64,000 nt of DNA from positions 2,108,001 to 2,172,000 of the forward strand of contig OY763044.2 of assembly GCA_963666825.2 (NCBI GenBank), written 5' to 3'. The notes below the pieces were generated by a model. That model was not told the origin of the DNA. It searched no databases and was given only the letters and a program-made list of their open reading frames with translations. A program made the translations under genes and the position numbers. Source of the DNA: Saccharicrinis sp963666825. Its GTDB lineage: Bacteria; Bacteroidota; Bacteroidia; Bacteroidales; Marinilabiliaceae. This document shows positions 1 to 8,898 of this stretch, in pieces; position 1 is the first letter of the stretch, and each line of letters opens with the position of its first letter.

Positions 1-2
1 AG

Positions 3-185
3 GTACAGGAAACTGAAGGAAAACTGAATAAGCTTAAACAAGCTAAAAGCATTGCTGAAGAAAAGGATGGTAAAATGAAAGATATTTTAAACGAGGTACA
101 ATACGAAAAATATCAGGATAAGAAAAGTGAAATGAGAAGTAATGCCAAAGAGATGTTTAAAAATAGAGAATCAGAAATTAAGTAA
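3..185 (+). CDS. C-terminus of a Spy/CpxP-like coiled-coil protein (partial)
   Basis: The open frame enters from the left edge and ends at TAA 183-185, giving 60 residues. These are highly charged and helical, and end with a DILNEVQYEKYQDKKSEM stretch. That pattern (growing helix, 'L-x-x-x-Q-x-x-K-Y') resembles the last helices of small periplasmic Spy/CpxP/LTXXQ-type proteins of Bacteroidota. The next gene begins 18 bases downstream and has the same kind of C-terminal motif, so the two probably form a tandem pair in one operon. The N-terminus is outside the window, so the family call is inference. Confidence 0.55.
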   Translation, partial: VQETEGKLNKLKQAKSIAEEKDGKMKDILNEVQYEKYQDKKSEMRSNAKEMFKNRESEIK

Positions 186-203
186 TAACCTTTAATCAAG
201 TTA

Positions 204-641
204 ATGATGAAAACAAGAAAAAGACTTTCAATTATATTATCGTCAATTGCAGTAATTTCACTATGCAGTTTTATGATAGCAGGTTCCGGAAATCAACATC
301 GATTTTTAAAAAACAATCCGGAAACAAGAGCTAACATTATAACAACTATAATAAAAAATCGACTGGAGTTAGATGATGCTCAATATGATAAAGCATATAA
401 AATCAACTTAAAATACGCCAGATTAAATCAAGAATACATCAATAAACTTGATGAATTTGAAAGTATTAATGAATTTAAAGCATCTCCTGAGTTAAAAAGT
501 CAATTAAAACAAAGAAGACAGGAACTGAAGGAAATCTTAAACGAAGATCAAAAACTGAAGGTTAAAGATTTGAGGGAAAATATGATTCATCGTTTAGAAA
601 CACTACTAAACACCTTAAAAGAAGATAATGACATAGAATAA
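204..641 (+). CDS. Small secreted Spy/CpxP-like helical protein
   Basis: 145 residues. A basic N-terminus and a hydrophobic stretch at about residues 8-26 look like a signal peptide. The rest is helical and charged, with LELDDAQYDKAYKINLKY at about 53-70 and LKEILNEDQKLKVKDL at about 106-121. These two LxxxQ-type motifs recall the LTXXQ (Spy/CpxP) fold, whose members act as periplasmic chaperones or stress sensors. Two adjacent ATG codons begin the frame (204 and 207). It follows the partial gene by 18 bases and probably shares its transcript. The envelope location is well supported; the chaperone role is inferred from the motif pattern only. Confidence 0.6.
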   Translation: MMKTRKRLSIILSSIAVISLCSFMIAGSGNQHRFLKNNPETRANIITTIIKNRLELDDAQYDKAYKINLKYARLNQEYINKLDEFESINEFKASPELKSQLKQRRQELKEILNEDQKLKVKDLRENMIHRLETLLNTLKEDNDIE

Positions 642-655
642 CTTAATGTCATTAT

Positions 656-785
656 TGGATCGAAAAGATCGATTTCTTATTATGTAAATACTGTTTCTGT
701 AGGAAACAATTAATCCTGAAAATCCTACGAATCCTGTCTTTTTATTTTTTGACAAGATTTACAGGATTTACAGGATTGATTTATA
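656..785. repeat. Dispersed element, copy 1 (imperfect palindrome)
   Basis: The copy begins with AAAGATCGATTTCTTATTATGTA and carries two inverted arms, 'aatcctgaaaatcct..' and '..gatttacaggattta', around a T-rich centre (TTTTTATTTTTTGACA). The same order of blocks recurs at about 991-1115. No coding frame is conserved. This type of 'ACAGGATT' palindrome looks like a non-coding dispersed repeat. Confidence 0.6.
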
Positions 786-990
786 TGCTATAATTCGTTT
801 TTTGACTGTCTGATAACTACTCTCAATTAAAAATAAGCTGCATCATGCACATCAATTCAACTTTTTCACTCAAGCAGCTGGGCTTTTCCTTTTTTTAAGA
901 AGAAGTAAGGTGAGGAACGAACCGGGAGGTAGTTGTAGACCTTATTGTTCACATAAATTGAATGATGCTAAATCATAGCCTAAAAACATA

Positions 991-1115
991 TTTATTGGAC
1001 AGCATTGAAAAGATCGATTTCTTATTATGTAGTTTCAATATGAAACATTTAATCCTGAAAATCCTGTCAATCCTGTCTTTTTATTTTTTGACAGGATTTA
1101 CAGGATTTATAGGTT
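991..1115. repeat. Dispersed element, copy 2
   Basis: Second copy of the element at 656-785. It shares the AAAAGATCGATTTCTTATTATG block, the 'aatcctgaaaatcctg' arm, the TTTTTATTTTTTGACA centre and the 'gatttacaggattta' arm. Here the arms match each other better ('cctgtcaatcctgtc' against 'gacaggatttacagg'), so this copy may be closer to the original. The short open frame over it is not a gene. Confidence 0.6.
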
Positions 1116-1164
1116 ATACCTTCTACCTTATAAAATTCACAACTGCATTAATAAATCAATGCTA

Positions 1165-1790
1165 AAACATCAACGTTGATACTTTTACCCTCAACTTTGA
1201 TGTTTAAAGTATAAAGCTTGTCAGTTTTCTCGGCGGTTCTCAAAAAAAGCATGGCAGTTCTCGCTTTTTTCATCAGCGTTCTCACTTTTTCATTGGACGT
1301 TCCTATTTTAGGTATCAACATATGATACTTTTTTCCCGGACCTTCTAACTTTTTGCTGCAACGTTCCTACATTTTCATTCAACATTCTATAAATTTCATT
1401 GGAGCTTGTCAGTAAAACTGACAAGCTTGATACTTTTTTTATGAACCTTTGATGAAAAAAGTTGAAAGCGCCGAGCTTTTTTCATCAACGTCCGTACTTT
1501 TTCTTTCATGTGCCGTACTTTTTGTTACAACCGCCATGTTTTTTTATTGGCGAACCGTATATTTTATATAAATGGCCGTGCTTTGTGGTTCAAGCTCCGT
1601 GTTTTTTTCTTGGGCTTCCATGTTTATTTGCTGACGCTCCATGCTTTTTATAGAATGTACCGTACTTTTATATTCAAGATTGATACTTTTTATACCAGCA
1701 TATGGGTCTGTATAATAAACAATGTCACTTTACACCTCAACGTTGCTACTTTTATCCTTAATGTTGGAGTTTTAAGGTTAAACATTTTTG
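1165..1790. repeat. Degenerate 21-bp tandem repeat array
   Basis: About 600 bases built from units of 21 (sometimes 20-23) bases. Examples are ACGTTCCTATTTTAGGTATCA, ACCTTCTAACTTTTTGCTGCA, ACGTTCCTACATTTTCATTCA and ACATTCTATAAATTTCATTGG. From about 1490 the units take a TGCCGTACTTTTTNNTNCAAN form. Units share an initial (A/C)CGT(T/C)C core, a run of T in the middle and a CA/GG end, but few are identical. Because 21 is a multiple of three, one frame (1462-1653) reads as heptads such as VPYFLLQ and APCFFLG; I take that as a by-product. There are no non-repeat spacers, so it is not a CRISPR array. Confidence 0.75.
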
Positions 1791-2053
1791 CGCGTTACAT
1801 CTAACACCATACTGCTTTTATCATAATTGATAATCCATTACTGTATTAAAATATATTTATTACTACTTTTACGTAACCTTTATATTTTCAATATGTATAT
1901 AGTAGTCATTATTTGAAATAACCCTAATACTACAATTAACCAAAAGAGTCAAATAAAACTATAACCAACGCTCATTTTTCATGTAAGCAGATCCATAAAC
2001 ATACCATTACCTTAGTTAAACATTTTGTAATTGTGCTACAAAACAAACAATAT

Positions 2054-5000
2054 ATGACTGGAAGACTACAACTAATTGAACAAAAATTAATTGCAATAGA
2101 TCCTGCTGGTTTTCAAAATCTATGTGATGCTTATTTGATTCTACGAGAGAATGAATACTCTAGCCTGAATAGAACAGGAAGCCAGTTAGGTAAACAAAAA
2201 ACGGTGCTTGGTACTCCTGATAGTTTTGTGAGACTAGAGGATAATAAATTAGCATACATAGAATACACAACGCAGGCAGATTCTAAAGTTTCAAAAATTA
2301 TAGATGATATTGACAAATGCCTAGATGAATCAAAAACAGGAGTATCTCCTGAAAAACTGTATCAAATAATAGTCTGTTTTAATTCCAGATTAACAATCGA
2401 GGAAGAAATTTTAATCCAGAAATATACAGAATCAAAAGGTAAAAGGATTGAACTAATTGGCATTGATACATTAGCACTAGAAATTTTGTCTAAATATGTT
2501 TTATTATCAAGAGATTTCTTAGGAATCCCAATTGATACTGGACAGATTCTTCCTTTTGACAAATTTATTACTGAATATAACAACAAAGCAAATCAATTAT
2601 CCACGCCACTGGATAATGAATTTTTACATAGAAACGAAGAACTCCAAGAAATACTTGATTATTTGAAAACTGGTGACTTAATTTTATTATCTGGTGCTCC
2701 TGGTGTTGGGAAAACAAAAATTGGAATTAAAGCCATTCAGGAATTTATAGAAGAAAATAAAACATATAAATCTTACGCCATTGCAAAAAAAGATGTTGAC
2801 ATCTTTGAAGATTTAAGAATTCAGTTAAGTGTAGACAAAGATTATGTTTTATTAATTGATGATGCAAATAGGCAACTTTCTAACCTGACTCAAATTTTAG
2901 GAGTGTTTAAGGAGGACAGAAAAGGAAAGATTAAAATCATCATCACAGTTAGAAATTATGCTCTTAATGATATTTACAAATTAACTAATGACCTTGATAA
3001 CCATATTATTGATATCAAGAAATTTACAGATGAAGAAATAACACAAATAATTGCAAGTGATTCGTTTAAAATTCTCAATAATAAGTATCAAAAGAAAATA
3101 GTTGAAATTAGCGATGGGAATGCAAGGCTAGCTGTAATGGCAGCTAGGTTAGCAAATGAAAAACAAACTGAATTTTTATGGGGTGATGTATCTGATTTAT
3201 TTGATTCTTATTTCGATAAGTTTATTTCGGATTTTGACTTATTCCAGAACAAGACAATAATAAAGGTATTAGGCATAATTTCCTTTTTTTTTACAATCAA
3301 TAGAAATGATAAAGCATTCGTCGAATCTTTATTAAAACTTTTCGAAATTGTCTACTATGATTTTAATGAGGCAATTGAGGAGTTACATAAAAGAGAATTA
3401 ATCGAAGTGCAATACAATCATGCTCGTATTTCAGAGCAGGTAATGGCAACCTACTTTTTCTATAAAGTTTTTATCAAAGAAAATATATTATCATTTAGTT
3501 TATTGTTAAATAATTTTTTCACAGATTGGAAGTCTCGATTTAAGGATTCAATAATTCCTGCAAATAACTCATTTGGTTATGAGAATGTAATTACAAAGAT
3601 TGACCATGACCTTTCTGGTTATTTGCAGTCGATATCGGAAAATGAAGAAGCGGTAATTAATTTTCTTGACTTATTCTGGTTTTATAAACCAGATGATACA
3701 ATAGCATATTTTTACAATAAAACTTCTAAATTACCAGAACCTGAATCTCCTGTTTATTTAACACATTATGACACCAATGATTTTGTCTATGAAAGAGAAC
3801 AAACAATAGATTTTGTTTCAAGATTTTTTAACCATTTAACAGAATGGTTTAAACCATCAATTGAATTAGGATTTGAATATATCAGGAAAAAGCCAGAACA
3901 CCTTCCCGAATTTATTAGGAGAATTCGAGAAAACTTGATGTTTGATGAACCAGACGAAAGACTCGGTTTCAAACGACAGGTTGATTTTATAGATATTTTA
4001 ATAGAAAATTTCAACAACAATAAGCCACATTATATTCCTTCCTTTTTTGCACTTACAAAAACATTTTTAGCACATTCTTTTAGTGTAACACACGGAGGAA
4101 GAAAGCACACAATTTCATGGTATAATTATCCTTTGCCTTTTTATGAGGTTACGAAGAAACTAAGAACCAAAATATGGGAAACACTTTTTGAAAGCTATGA
4201 AACCTTTCCTAATGAAGTGTTTGATGTAATTAAGGATTTTAAACCAACTCATCATGATTTAGTTCCTGAGATAATGGATTATGATTTGAGTCTGTTGATA
4301 CCATTTATTTCTGACAAGTTATCACCTAATATTTTCAAACATGCTTATTTTGTGCATGACATGATTTATTGGAATAACAGGGAAGAAAAAATCACTAATA
4401 GGTCTTATCGGGATTTAAAGCAAAAGTTTCTTACTGAAGAGTATTCCATGTTTTGCAAATTAGACTGGAATAAGTTAAGAGATAAAAACGATTTCGAATT
4501 TGATAATTGGAAAGAATATGACAATCTAAAATCTGAGGAGATTAGAAAAAATTTTGTCTTTAAAGATGAATCTGAATTTGACAAACTATTAAAAACCATT
4601 AGCAACATTCAATCTGTAAAAGAGAACAATCATTTTTCATCTAGTAAATCCTTAGATATTGTTGTTGAAGAAAATTTTATACAAAATCCAGAAATTGGAT
4701 TTAAACTTCTGAAAACAATATTGAATAATTATCCGTCAGGTTTACATTTATTGTATAGGTCTTTTAAAACAATCACAAATGAATCAGAAGAATGGTGTTT
4801 AAGACTTTGGAATGAACTTGAACAATGGAAGAATGAAAATTCACTTTTTTGGCGTATAAACTTTTTCAACTATCTACCTGATTCTTATATTAATGAAAAC
4901 TATTGTACAAAGCTATTTTCTACAATTCAAAGTATTGATAGATATGCTTATTTGTATTTAGAGTTATATCCAAAGTTCGACCTAATTGATAAACATATTT

Positions 5001-5806
5001 CAAAGAATATTTTAGAAACGGTTGCTGATAAAATAGATGAATTAAATATCACCATTGCATATTCAGACGATGTGTTTGAAAAAAACATAAACCTTTTTGA
5101 AAATGATTATGAGTTAATAAAGCGTTCCTATTTTCAGCAATACAATACTAATCATTCGCAAATATTTGATTTTGAAGGTAAAGGATTTTCAAAAATATTT
5201 GAAGTTTATCCAGAATTTCTAAAAGATTTTGTTTTAAAATATTACACAGACCATTCATTGAGTAGCAGGGATACTAGATTAAAACTCCATTTTCTTTGGG
5301 ACAATAATTTGAATTTTGATATTGTTGAAGAAACAATGGATTTGGTTATTGAAAAAAATCCATATTTAGGAATTGGTGACCATTCCATAAATATATTCTT
5401 TAACGAACTAAATAATAAACAACTAATTAATGCAAAGGAATTTATAAAACAATATTTAGCAAAAAACAATAATGATTATCGGAAGGTAAATCAAGTGTTT
5501 GATGGAATAAGACATTGTTTGAATGCCTTTTTTGAGGAACTGTTTCTTTATTTTTTAGAAATAAATTCACAACCTGAGATATTTCAGAAAATTGATTGGG
5601 TTGGTAATGTTGGAGTTCAGGTTGGTGAAGTGAATTTTGGAGAATTGTATGCTAAAAGATGGGAGAATATATTAGAAATTGTAAATAAATCAAAAGATAC
5701 CTTAGCGATGATTCCAATTAAAGCATTTCTGAAAAAGAAAATTACAGAATATTACAAAAGAGCTGAACATGAAAGAGAAATGAATTTTTTAAGACCTAAT
5801 TGGTAG
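2054..5806 (+). CDS. PD-(D/E)xK-like nuclease / STAND NTPase (putative defence protein)
   Basis: 1250 residues from the ATG at 2054; the frame also opens at a GTG at 2033, but ATG is preferred. Residues about 15-165 form a restriction-endonuclease-like domain with GTPDSF, then IEYTTQ, matching the spaced Asp and Glu of PD-(D/E)xK folds, although the usual ExK lysine is a threonine. A STAND-type ATPase follows: Walker A GAPGVGKT near residue 215, Walker B YVLLIDDAN near 265 and a TVRNYA sensor near 298. The remaining 900 residues are a long helical region with no repeat I can name, presumably the target-sensing part. This architecture matches single-gene antiphage STAND (Avs-like) proteins, which cut DNA on recognising a phage protein. 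It stands alone between the repeat array and a convergent PUL. Defence is inferred. Confidence 0.7.
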   Translation: MTGRLQLIEQKLIAIDPAGFQNLCDAYLILRENEYSSLNRTGSQLGKQKTVLGTPDSFVRLEDNKLAYIEYTTQADSKVSKIIDDIDKCLDESKTGVSPEKLYQIIVCFNSRLTIEEEILIQKYTESKGKRIELIGIDTLALEILSKYVLLSRDFLGIPIDTGQILPFDKFITEYNNKANQLSTPLDNEFLHRNEELQEILDYLKTGDLILLSGAPGVGKTKIGIKAIQEFIEENKTYKSYAIAKKDVDIFEDLRIQLSVDKDYVLLIDDANRQLSNLTQILGVFKEDRKGKIKIIITVRNYALNDIYKLTNDLDNHIIDIKKFTDEEITQIIASDSFKILNNKYQKKIVEISDGNARLAVMAARLANEKQTEFLWGDVSDLFDSYFDKFISDFDLFQNKTIIKVLGIISFFFTINRNDKAFVESLLKLFEIVYYDFNEAIEELHKRELIEVQYNHARISEQVMATYFFYKVFIKENILSFSLLLNNFFTDWKSRFKDSIIPANNSFGYENVITKIDHDLSGYLQSISENEEAVINFLDLFWFYKPDDTIAYFYNKTSKLPEPESPVYLTHYDTNDFVYEREQTIDFVSRFFNHLTEWFKPSIELGFEYIRKKPEHLPEFIRRIRENLMFDEPDERLGFKRQVDFIDILIENFNNNKPHYIPSFFALTKTFLAHSFSVTHGGRKHTISWYNYPLPFYEVTKKLRTKIWETLFESYETFPNEVFDVIKDFKPTHHDLVPEIMDYDLSLLIPFISDKLSPNIFKHAYFVHDMIYWNNREEKITNRSYRDLKQKFLTEEYSMFCKLDWNKLRDKNDFEFDNWKEYDNLKSEEIRKNFVFKDESEFDKLLKTISNIQSVKENNHFSSSKSLDIVVEENFIQNPEIGFKLLKTILNNYPSGLHLLYRSFKTITNESEEWCLRLWNELEQWKNENSLFWRINFFNYLPDSYINENYCTKLFSTIQSIDRYAYLYLELYPKFDLIDKHISKNILETVADKIDELNITIAYSDDVFEKNINLFENDYELIKRSYFQQYNTNHSQIFDFEGKGFSKIFEVYPEFLKDFVLKYYTDHSLSSRDTRLKLHFLWDNNLNFDIVEETMDLVIEKNPYLGIGDHSINIFFNELNNKQLINAKEFIKQYLAKNNNDYRKVNQVFDGIRHCLNAFFEELFLYFLEINSQPEIFQKIDWVGNVGVQVGEVNFGELYAKRWENILEIVNKSKDTLAMIPIKAFLKKKITEYYKRAEHEREMNFLRPNW

Positions 5807-5892
5807 CAAATCTCAAATCTCATTAGGCACATAGTAATGTTATATATAATTCAAATCTTTTGATGGATTGCCAGGATTTGCAATCCGGTATT

Positions 5893-5931
5893 ATATAAAA
5901 TAAAAACAGCGAGGCATATAACCTCGCTGTT
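5893..5931 (-). terminator. Intrinsic terminator of the GH3 transcript
   Basis: A perfect 10-bp inverted repeat (AACAGCGAGG 5905-5914, CCTCGCTGTT 5922-5931) has a 7-base loop. On the minus strand it is followed by TTTTTATTTTA. It lies just beyond the stop of the GH3 gene and separates it from the convergent nuclease-STAND gene. Confidence 0.8.
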
Positions 5932-5962
5932 CTGTCCAATACAAACTCTTTTTTACGAAAAA

Positions 5963-8602
5963 CTATTTAATTTCAAATCTTTTATAACCTAAAACTTTAA
6001 AGCTACCCTTAATTACATCTGTTGATGAAGCATCGTTATCACCACTAAAACCAGGTTGCTCACCTCCCACATAAATATCAAATGTACCAGGTTCAATAAC
6101 TCTTTGAGTCTTTTTATTAATCATAGACAATTGTCGTGGTGTTAATGTAAACTCAACAGTTTTGCTTTCGCCTGCTTTAAGATAGATACGTTTAAAACCT
6201 TCAAGCTGTCTTATTGGTCGTGCCGTAGATCCTTTTTTATCTGTAATATAAAGCTGAACCACCTCATCACCGGCAAGCTTACCTGTATTGCTTACTTTAA
6301 CCGTTACTTTAATATCGTCACCAGCCTTTACGCTCGATGGCACTTGTAAATCAGAGTATGCAAAGGTGGTATAGCTTAATCCATAACCAAACGGATACAA
6401 AGGTTCACCTTTATAATATCTGTAGGTTCTGCCTTCCATATTGTAATTCTGGAAATCGGGCAGTTCACTTAACGATTGATAATAAGTAATAGGTAAACGA
6501 CCGGCAGGGTTATAATCTCCCCAAAGAACATCGGCTAAAGCATTACCGCCTTCCTCACCCGGATATCCAACATTTACAATGGCATCAATATTTTCTTTGG
6601 CCCAGTTAATCGCTAAGGCACTACCAGCATTAATTACCAATACAACAGGTTTACCTGTTTCTTTAACGGCCCTTATTAACTCTTCCTGCTCTTTAGGTAA
6701 TGAAATATCTATACGATCACCACCCTCTCCTTCTAAACGTTGCGATAACCCCACAACTACAACAGCAACATCTGCTTCTTTAGTAATTTTTACAGCTTCA
6801 TCAATTAAGTTTTGATCTGGTCTGGCCCATAGCAGACTAGCCTGCGCATTAGTATCATCGGTATAAAATTCCACCTCTATAGCAAATTTCTTACCACCTA
6901 CTAACTGTAACCTGTCTGTAGCATATTTTGAATGATGTATAGATCCCCGGCCATTTGAAATTTCTTTGCCCTCAATTTTTACAGACATGCCACGCTTTGC
7001 CAATAAACCAAGCTCATAAGTTCCATCTGCTGGTGGTACCAGGTAACCTTTCCAACGAACTGAGAAAGTATCAATTAATTCCTTTGAAACCGGAGCATAT
7101 TGCCACGAAAAATCTATTTTATCATCTACCCTTGTAAATGCAGGCTCTCCTTCAAATTGAGTATTGTTATAATAAGCACCTTCCAAGCCCTGACGACCAT
7201 CTTCTGTTTGCAGATATACAGATGGAATAGGCTTTAAATTTAATGTTTCTTCGTTTAGATGCGAACCTTCAGCATAAAGCACTTCTATTTCCGGTTCTAC
7301 TTTATTTTTAATACCGGTTAAAAAGGTAACCGGATTTTTGGGTGTTCCATGATAATTACCCACTAACGATTCCCAGTTATCAGCATTAGGTCCGATTACT
7401 GCAATCTTTTTAATCTGGTCCTTTGAAAGAGGAAGTATATGATTACTGTTTTTTAATAAGATGATACTTTCCTGAGCTGCTTTTCTTGCCAAACTGGTAT
7501 TGGCATCAGAACAAACTACTCCAATTGGAATTTTTGAAAAAGGTACTACCTCATCCGGATCAAACATTCCCATTTTAAAACGAGCCATTAATATTCTGCG
7601 TAATGCAACATCAATTTGATCTTCGGTAATAAAACCTTCTTCAACAGCCTCGCCTAAACTTTTATAATAGCTTCCGCAATTTAAATCACAACCGCCTTTA
7701 ACACCTATAGCAGCCGCTTCTGGTTTACTATTGGCAATGTGATGGCCTGTTTCAATATCACGAATAGCTCCACAATCAGAAACCACATAACCATCAAATC
7801 CCCAGGTATCACGTAATAATTGATTTAGCAGGAAATCGTGTCCACTACATGATTCACCTCTAAAACGATTATAAGCCCCCATTACAGAGTATACTTTGGC
7901 ATCTTTAATGGTTTTATAAAAAGCAGGCAGGTAAGTCTCATACAAATCCTTATCGCTAACATCAACATCAAATGAATGACGTAATTTCTCAGGACCTGAA
8001 TGAACAGCAAAATGCTTAGAAGTAGCAATGGTTTTAAAATACTTAGCGTCATTTCCCTGTAATCCTAAAATAAACTCAGTAGCAAGTTCTCCTGTTAAAT
8101 AAGGATCCTCACCATAAGTTTCATGCCCTCTTCCCCATCTTGGGTCCCTGAAAATGTTAATATTAGGAGACCAAAAATCCAAACCTGTATAAATGGTTCT
8201 TTTATTCTGACGTAAGAATTCATGATGCTTCGCTCGAGCTTCATCTGATATAACCGTACCAATCTCTTCCAATAACTCTGTATTAAATGAGGCTGCTACT
8301 GTTATTGATTGTGGAAATACTGTTGCATAACCCGCCCGAGCAACGCCATGTAAACATTCATTCCACCAGTTATACTCAGGAATTTGCAAGCGAGGTATAG
8401 CCTTTGACTCATTAGTCATTTGACTGATTTTTTCTTGCAGCGTCATTTGATTTATCAATATACCTACCCTTTCTTCAAAAGGTAGGTTATAATCCAAATA
8501 ACTAAAATCCACATCTTTTTCTTGCGCATTACAGATTATATTGCTTAAAATAAAAGCAACATATAAAGTATATATACCAACTTTTTGAAGTTTTGAAATC
8601 AT
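5963..8602 (-). CDS. GH3 beta-glycosidase with PA14 insert
   Basis: 879 residues with a signal peptide at about 1-26. Order: GH3 N-terminal barrel (about 40-340), GH3 C-terminal alpha/beta domain with a PA14 insert (about 472-600), and a fibronectin III-like domain over the last 100 residues. The barrel has the KHFAVHSGPE loop and the catalytic nucleophile Asp276 in GYVVSDCGAI. The enzyme removes terminal beta-linked sugars (glucose or xylose) from oligosaccharides, probably in the periplasm; PA14 likely shapes the substrate pocket. It is the last of the pectin-locus genes, 296 bases after GH28, so it completes side-chain or oligosaccharide breakdown. Beta-xylosidase or beta-glucosidase cannot be told apart by eye. 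Confidence 0.9.
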   Translation of the reverse strand: MISKLQKVGIYTLYVAFILSNIICNAQEKDVDFSYLDYNLPFEERVGILINQMTLQEKISQMTNESKAIPRLQIPEYNWWNECLHGVARAGYATVFPQSITVAASFNTELLEEIGTVISDEARAKHHEFLRQNKRTIYTGLDFWSPNINIFRDPRWGRGHETYGEDPYLTGELATEFILGLQGNDAKYFKTIATSKHFAVHSGPEKLRHSFDVDVSDKDLYETYLPAFYKTIKDAKVYSVMGAYNRFRGESCSGHDFLLNQLLRDTWGFDGYVVSDCGAIRDIETGHHIANSKPEAAAIGVKGGCDLNCGSYYKSLGEAVEEGFITEDQIDVALRRILMARFKMGMFDPDEVVPFSKIPIGVVCSDANTSLARKAAQESIILLKNSNHILPLSKDQIKKIAVIGPNADNWESLVGNYHGTPKNPVTFLTGIKNKVEPEIEVLYAEGSHLNEETLNLKPIPSVYLQTEDGRQGLEGAYYNNTQFEGEPAFTRVDDKIDFSWQYAPVSKELIDTFSVRWKGYLVPPADGTYELGLLAKRGMSVKIEGKEISNGRGSIHHSKYATDRLQLVGGKKFAIEVEFYTDDTNAQASLLWARPDQNLIDEAVKITKEADVAVVVVGLSQRLEGEGGDRIDISLPKEQEELIRAVKETGKPVVLVINAGSALAINWAKENIDAIVNVGYPGEEGGNALADVLWGDYNPAGRLPITYYQSLSELPDFQNYNMEGRTYRYYKGEPLYPFGYGLSYTTFAYSDLQVPSSVKAGDDIKVTVKVSNTGKLAGDEVVQLYITDKKGSTARPIRQLEGFKRIYLKAGESKTVEFTLTPRQLSMINKKTQRVIEPGTFDIYVGGEQPGFSGDNDASSTDVIKGSFKVLGYKRFEIK

Positions 8603-8753
8603 ATTTAGATTTAATCGTGAAAGTTTATAAAACTTGTTTCATGTGTTTAATATTTGTTTTCTTTTGCCACATGGAACTCGCCTAAATAGTCATCCTCGTG
8701 TGTGAGAACTCTTTCTCATGGCTCGTTTCATATGTCAATCAAATATTAAAAAT

Positions 8754-8856
8754 GAACACAGAGGAACTGAGACACTGATTTTTTTTTAATTTGTGCAATT
8801 TATATGAGATATATAATGCAATACCCTCTGTATCTTCGATGTCTCTGTGTTATTCT
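8754..8856. repeat. Inverted-repeat element between GH28 and GH3
   Basis: AACACAGAG at about 8754 and CTCTGTGTT at about 8843 bracket roughly 80 bases. The inner parts are also partly complementary (gaggaactgagacactg against tcttcgatgtctctg). It resembles dispersed 'ACACAGAG' palindromes of Bacteroidota intergenic regions. It could act as an RNA-processing or attenuation structure between the two genes; no T-run terminator is evident. Confidence 0.5.
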
Positions 8857-8898
8857 TTTTTTCAACTATTGATTCGCATTTCTTACTAATTGTATTAA

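Noticed and set aside
1462..1653. A 63-residue heptad protein (units such as VPYFLLQ, APCFFLG)
   Set aside because: It arises because the 21-bp DNA unit is seven codons long; the array continues outside the frame with the same period and no start or stop context fits a gene.
1165..1790. CRISPR array
   Set aside because: Repeats are contiguous and degenerate with no unique spacers and no cas genes nearby.
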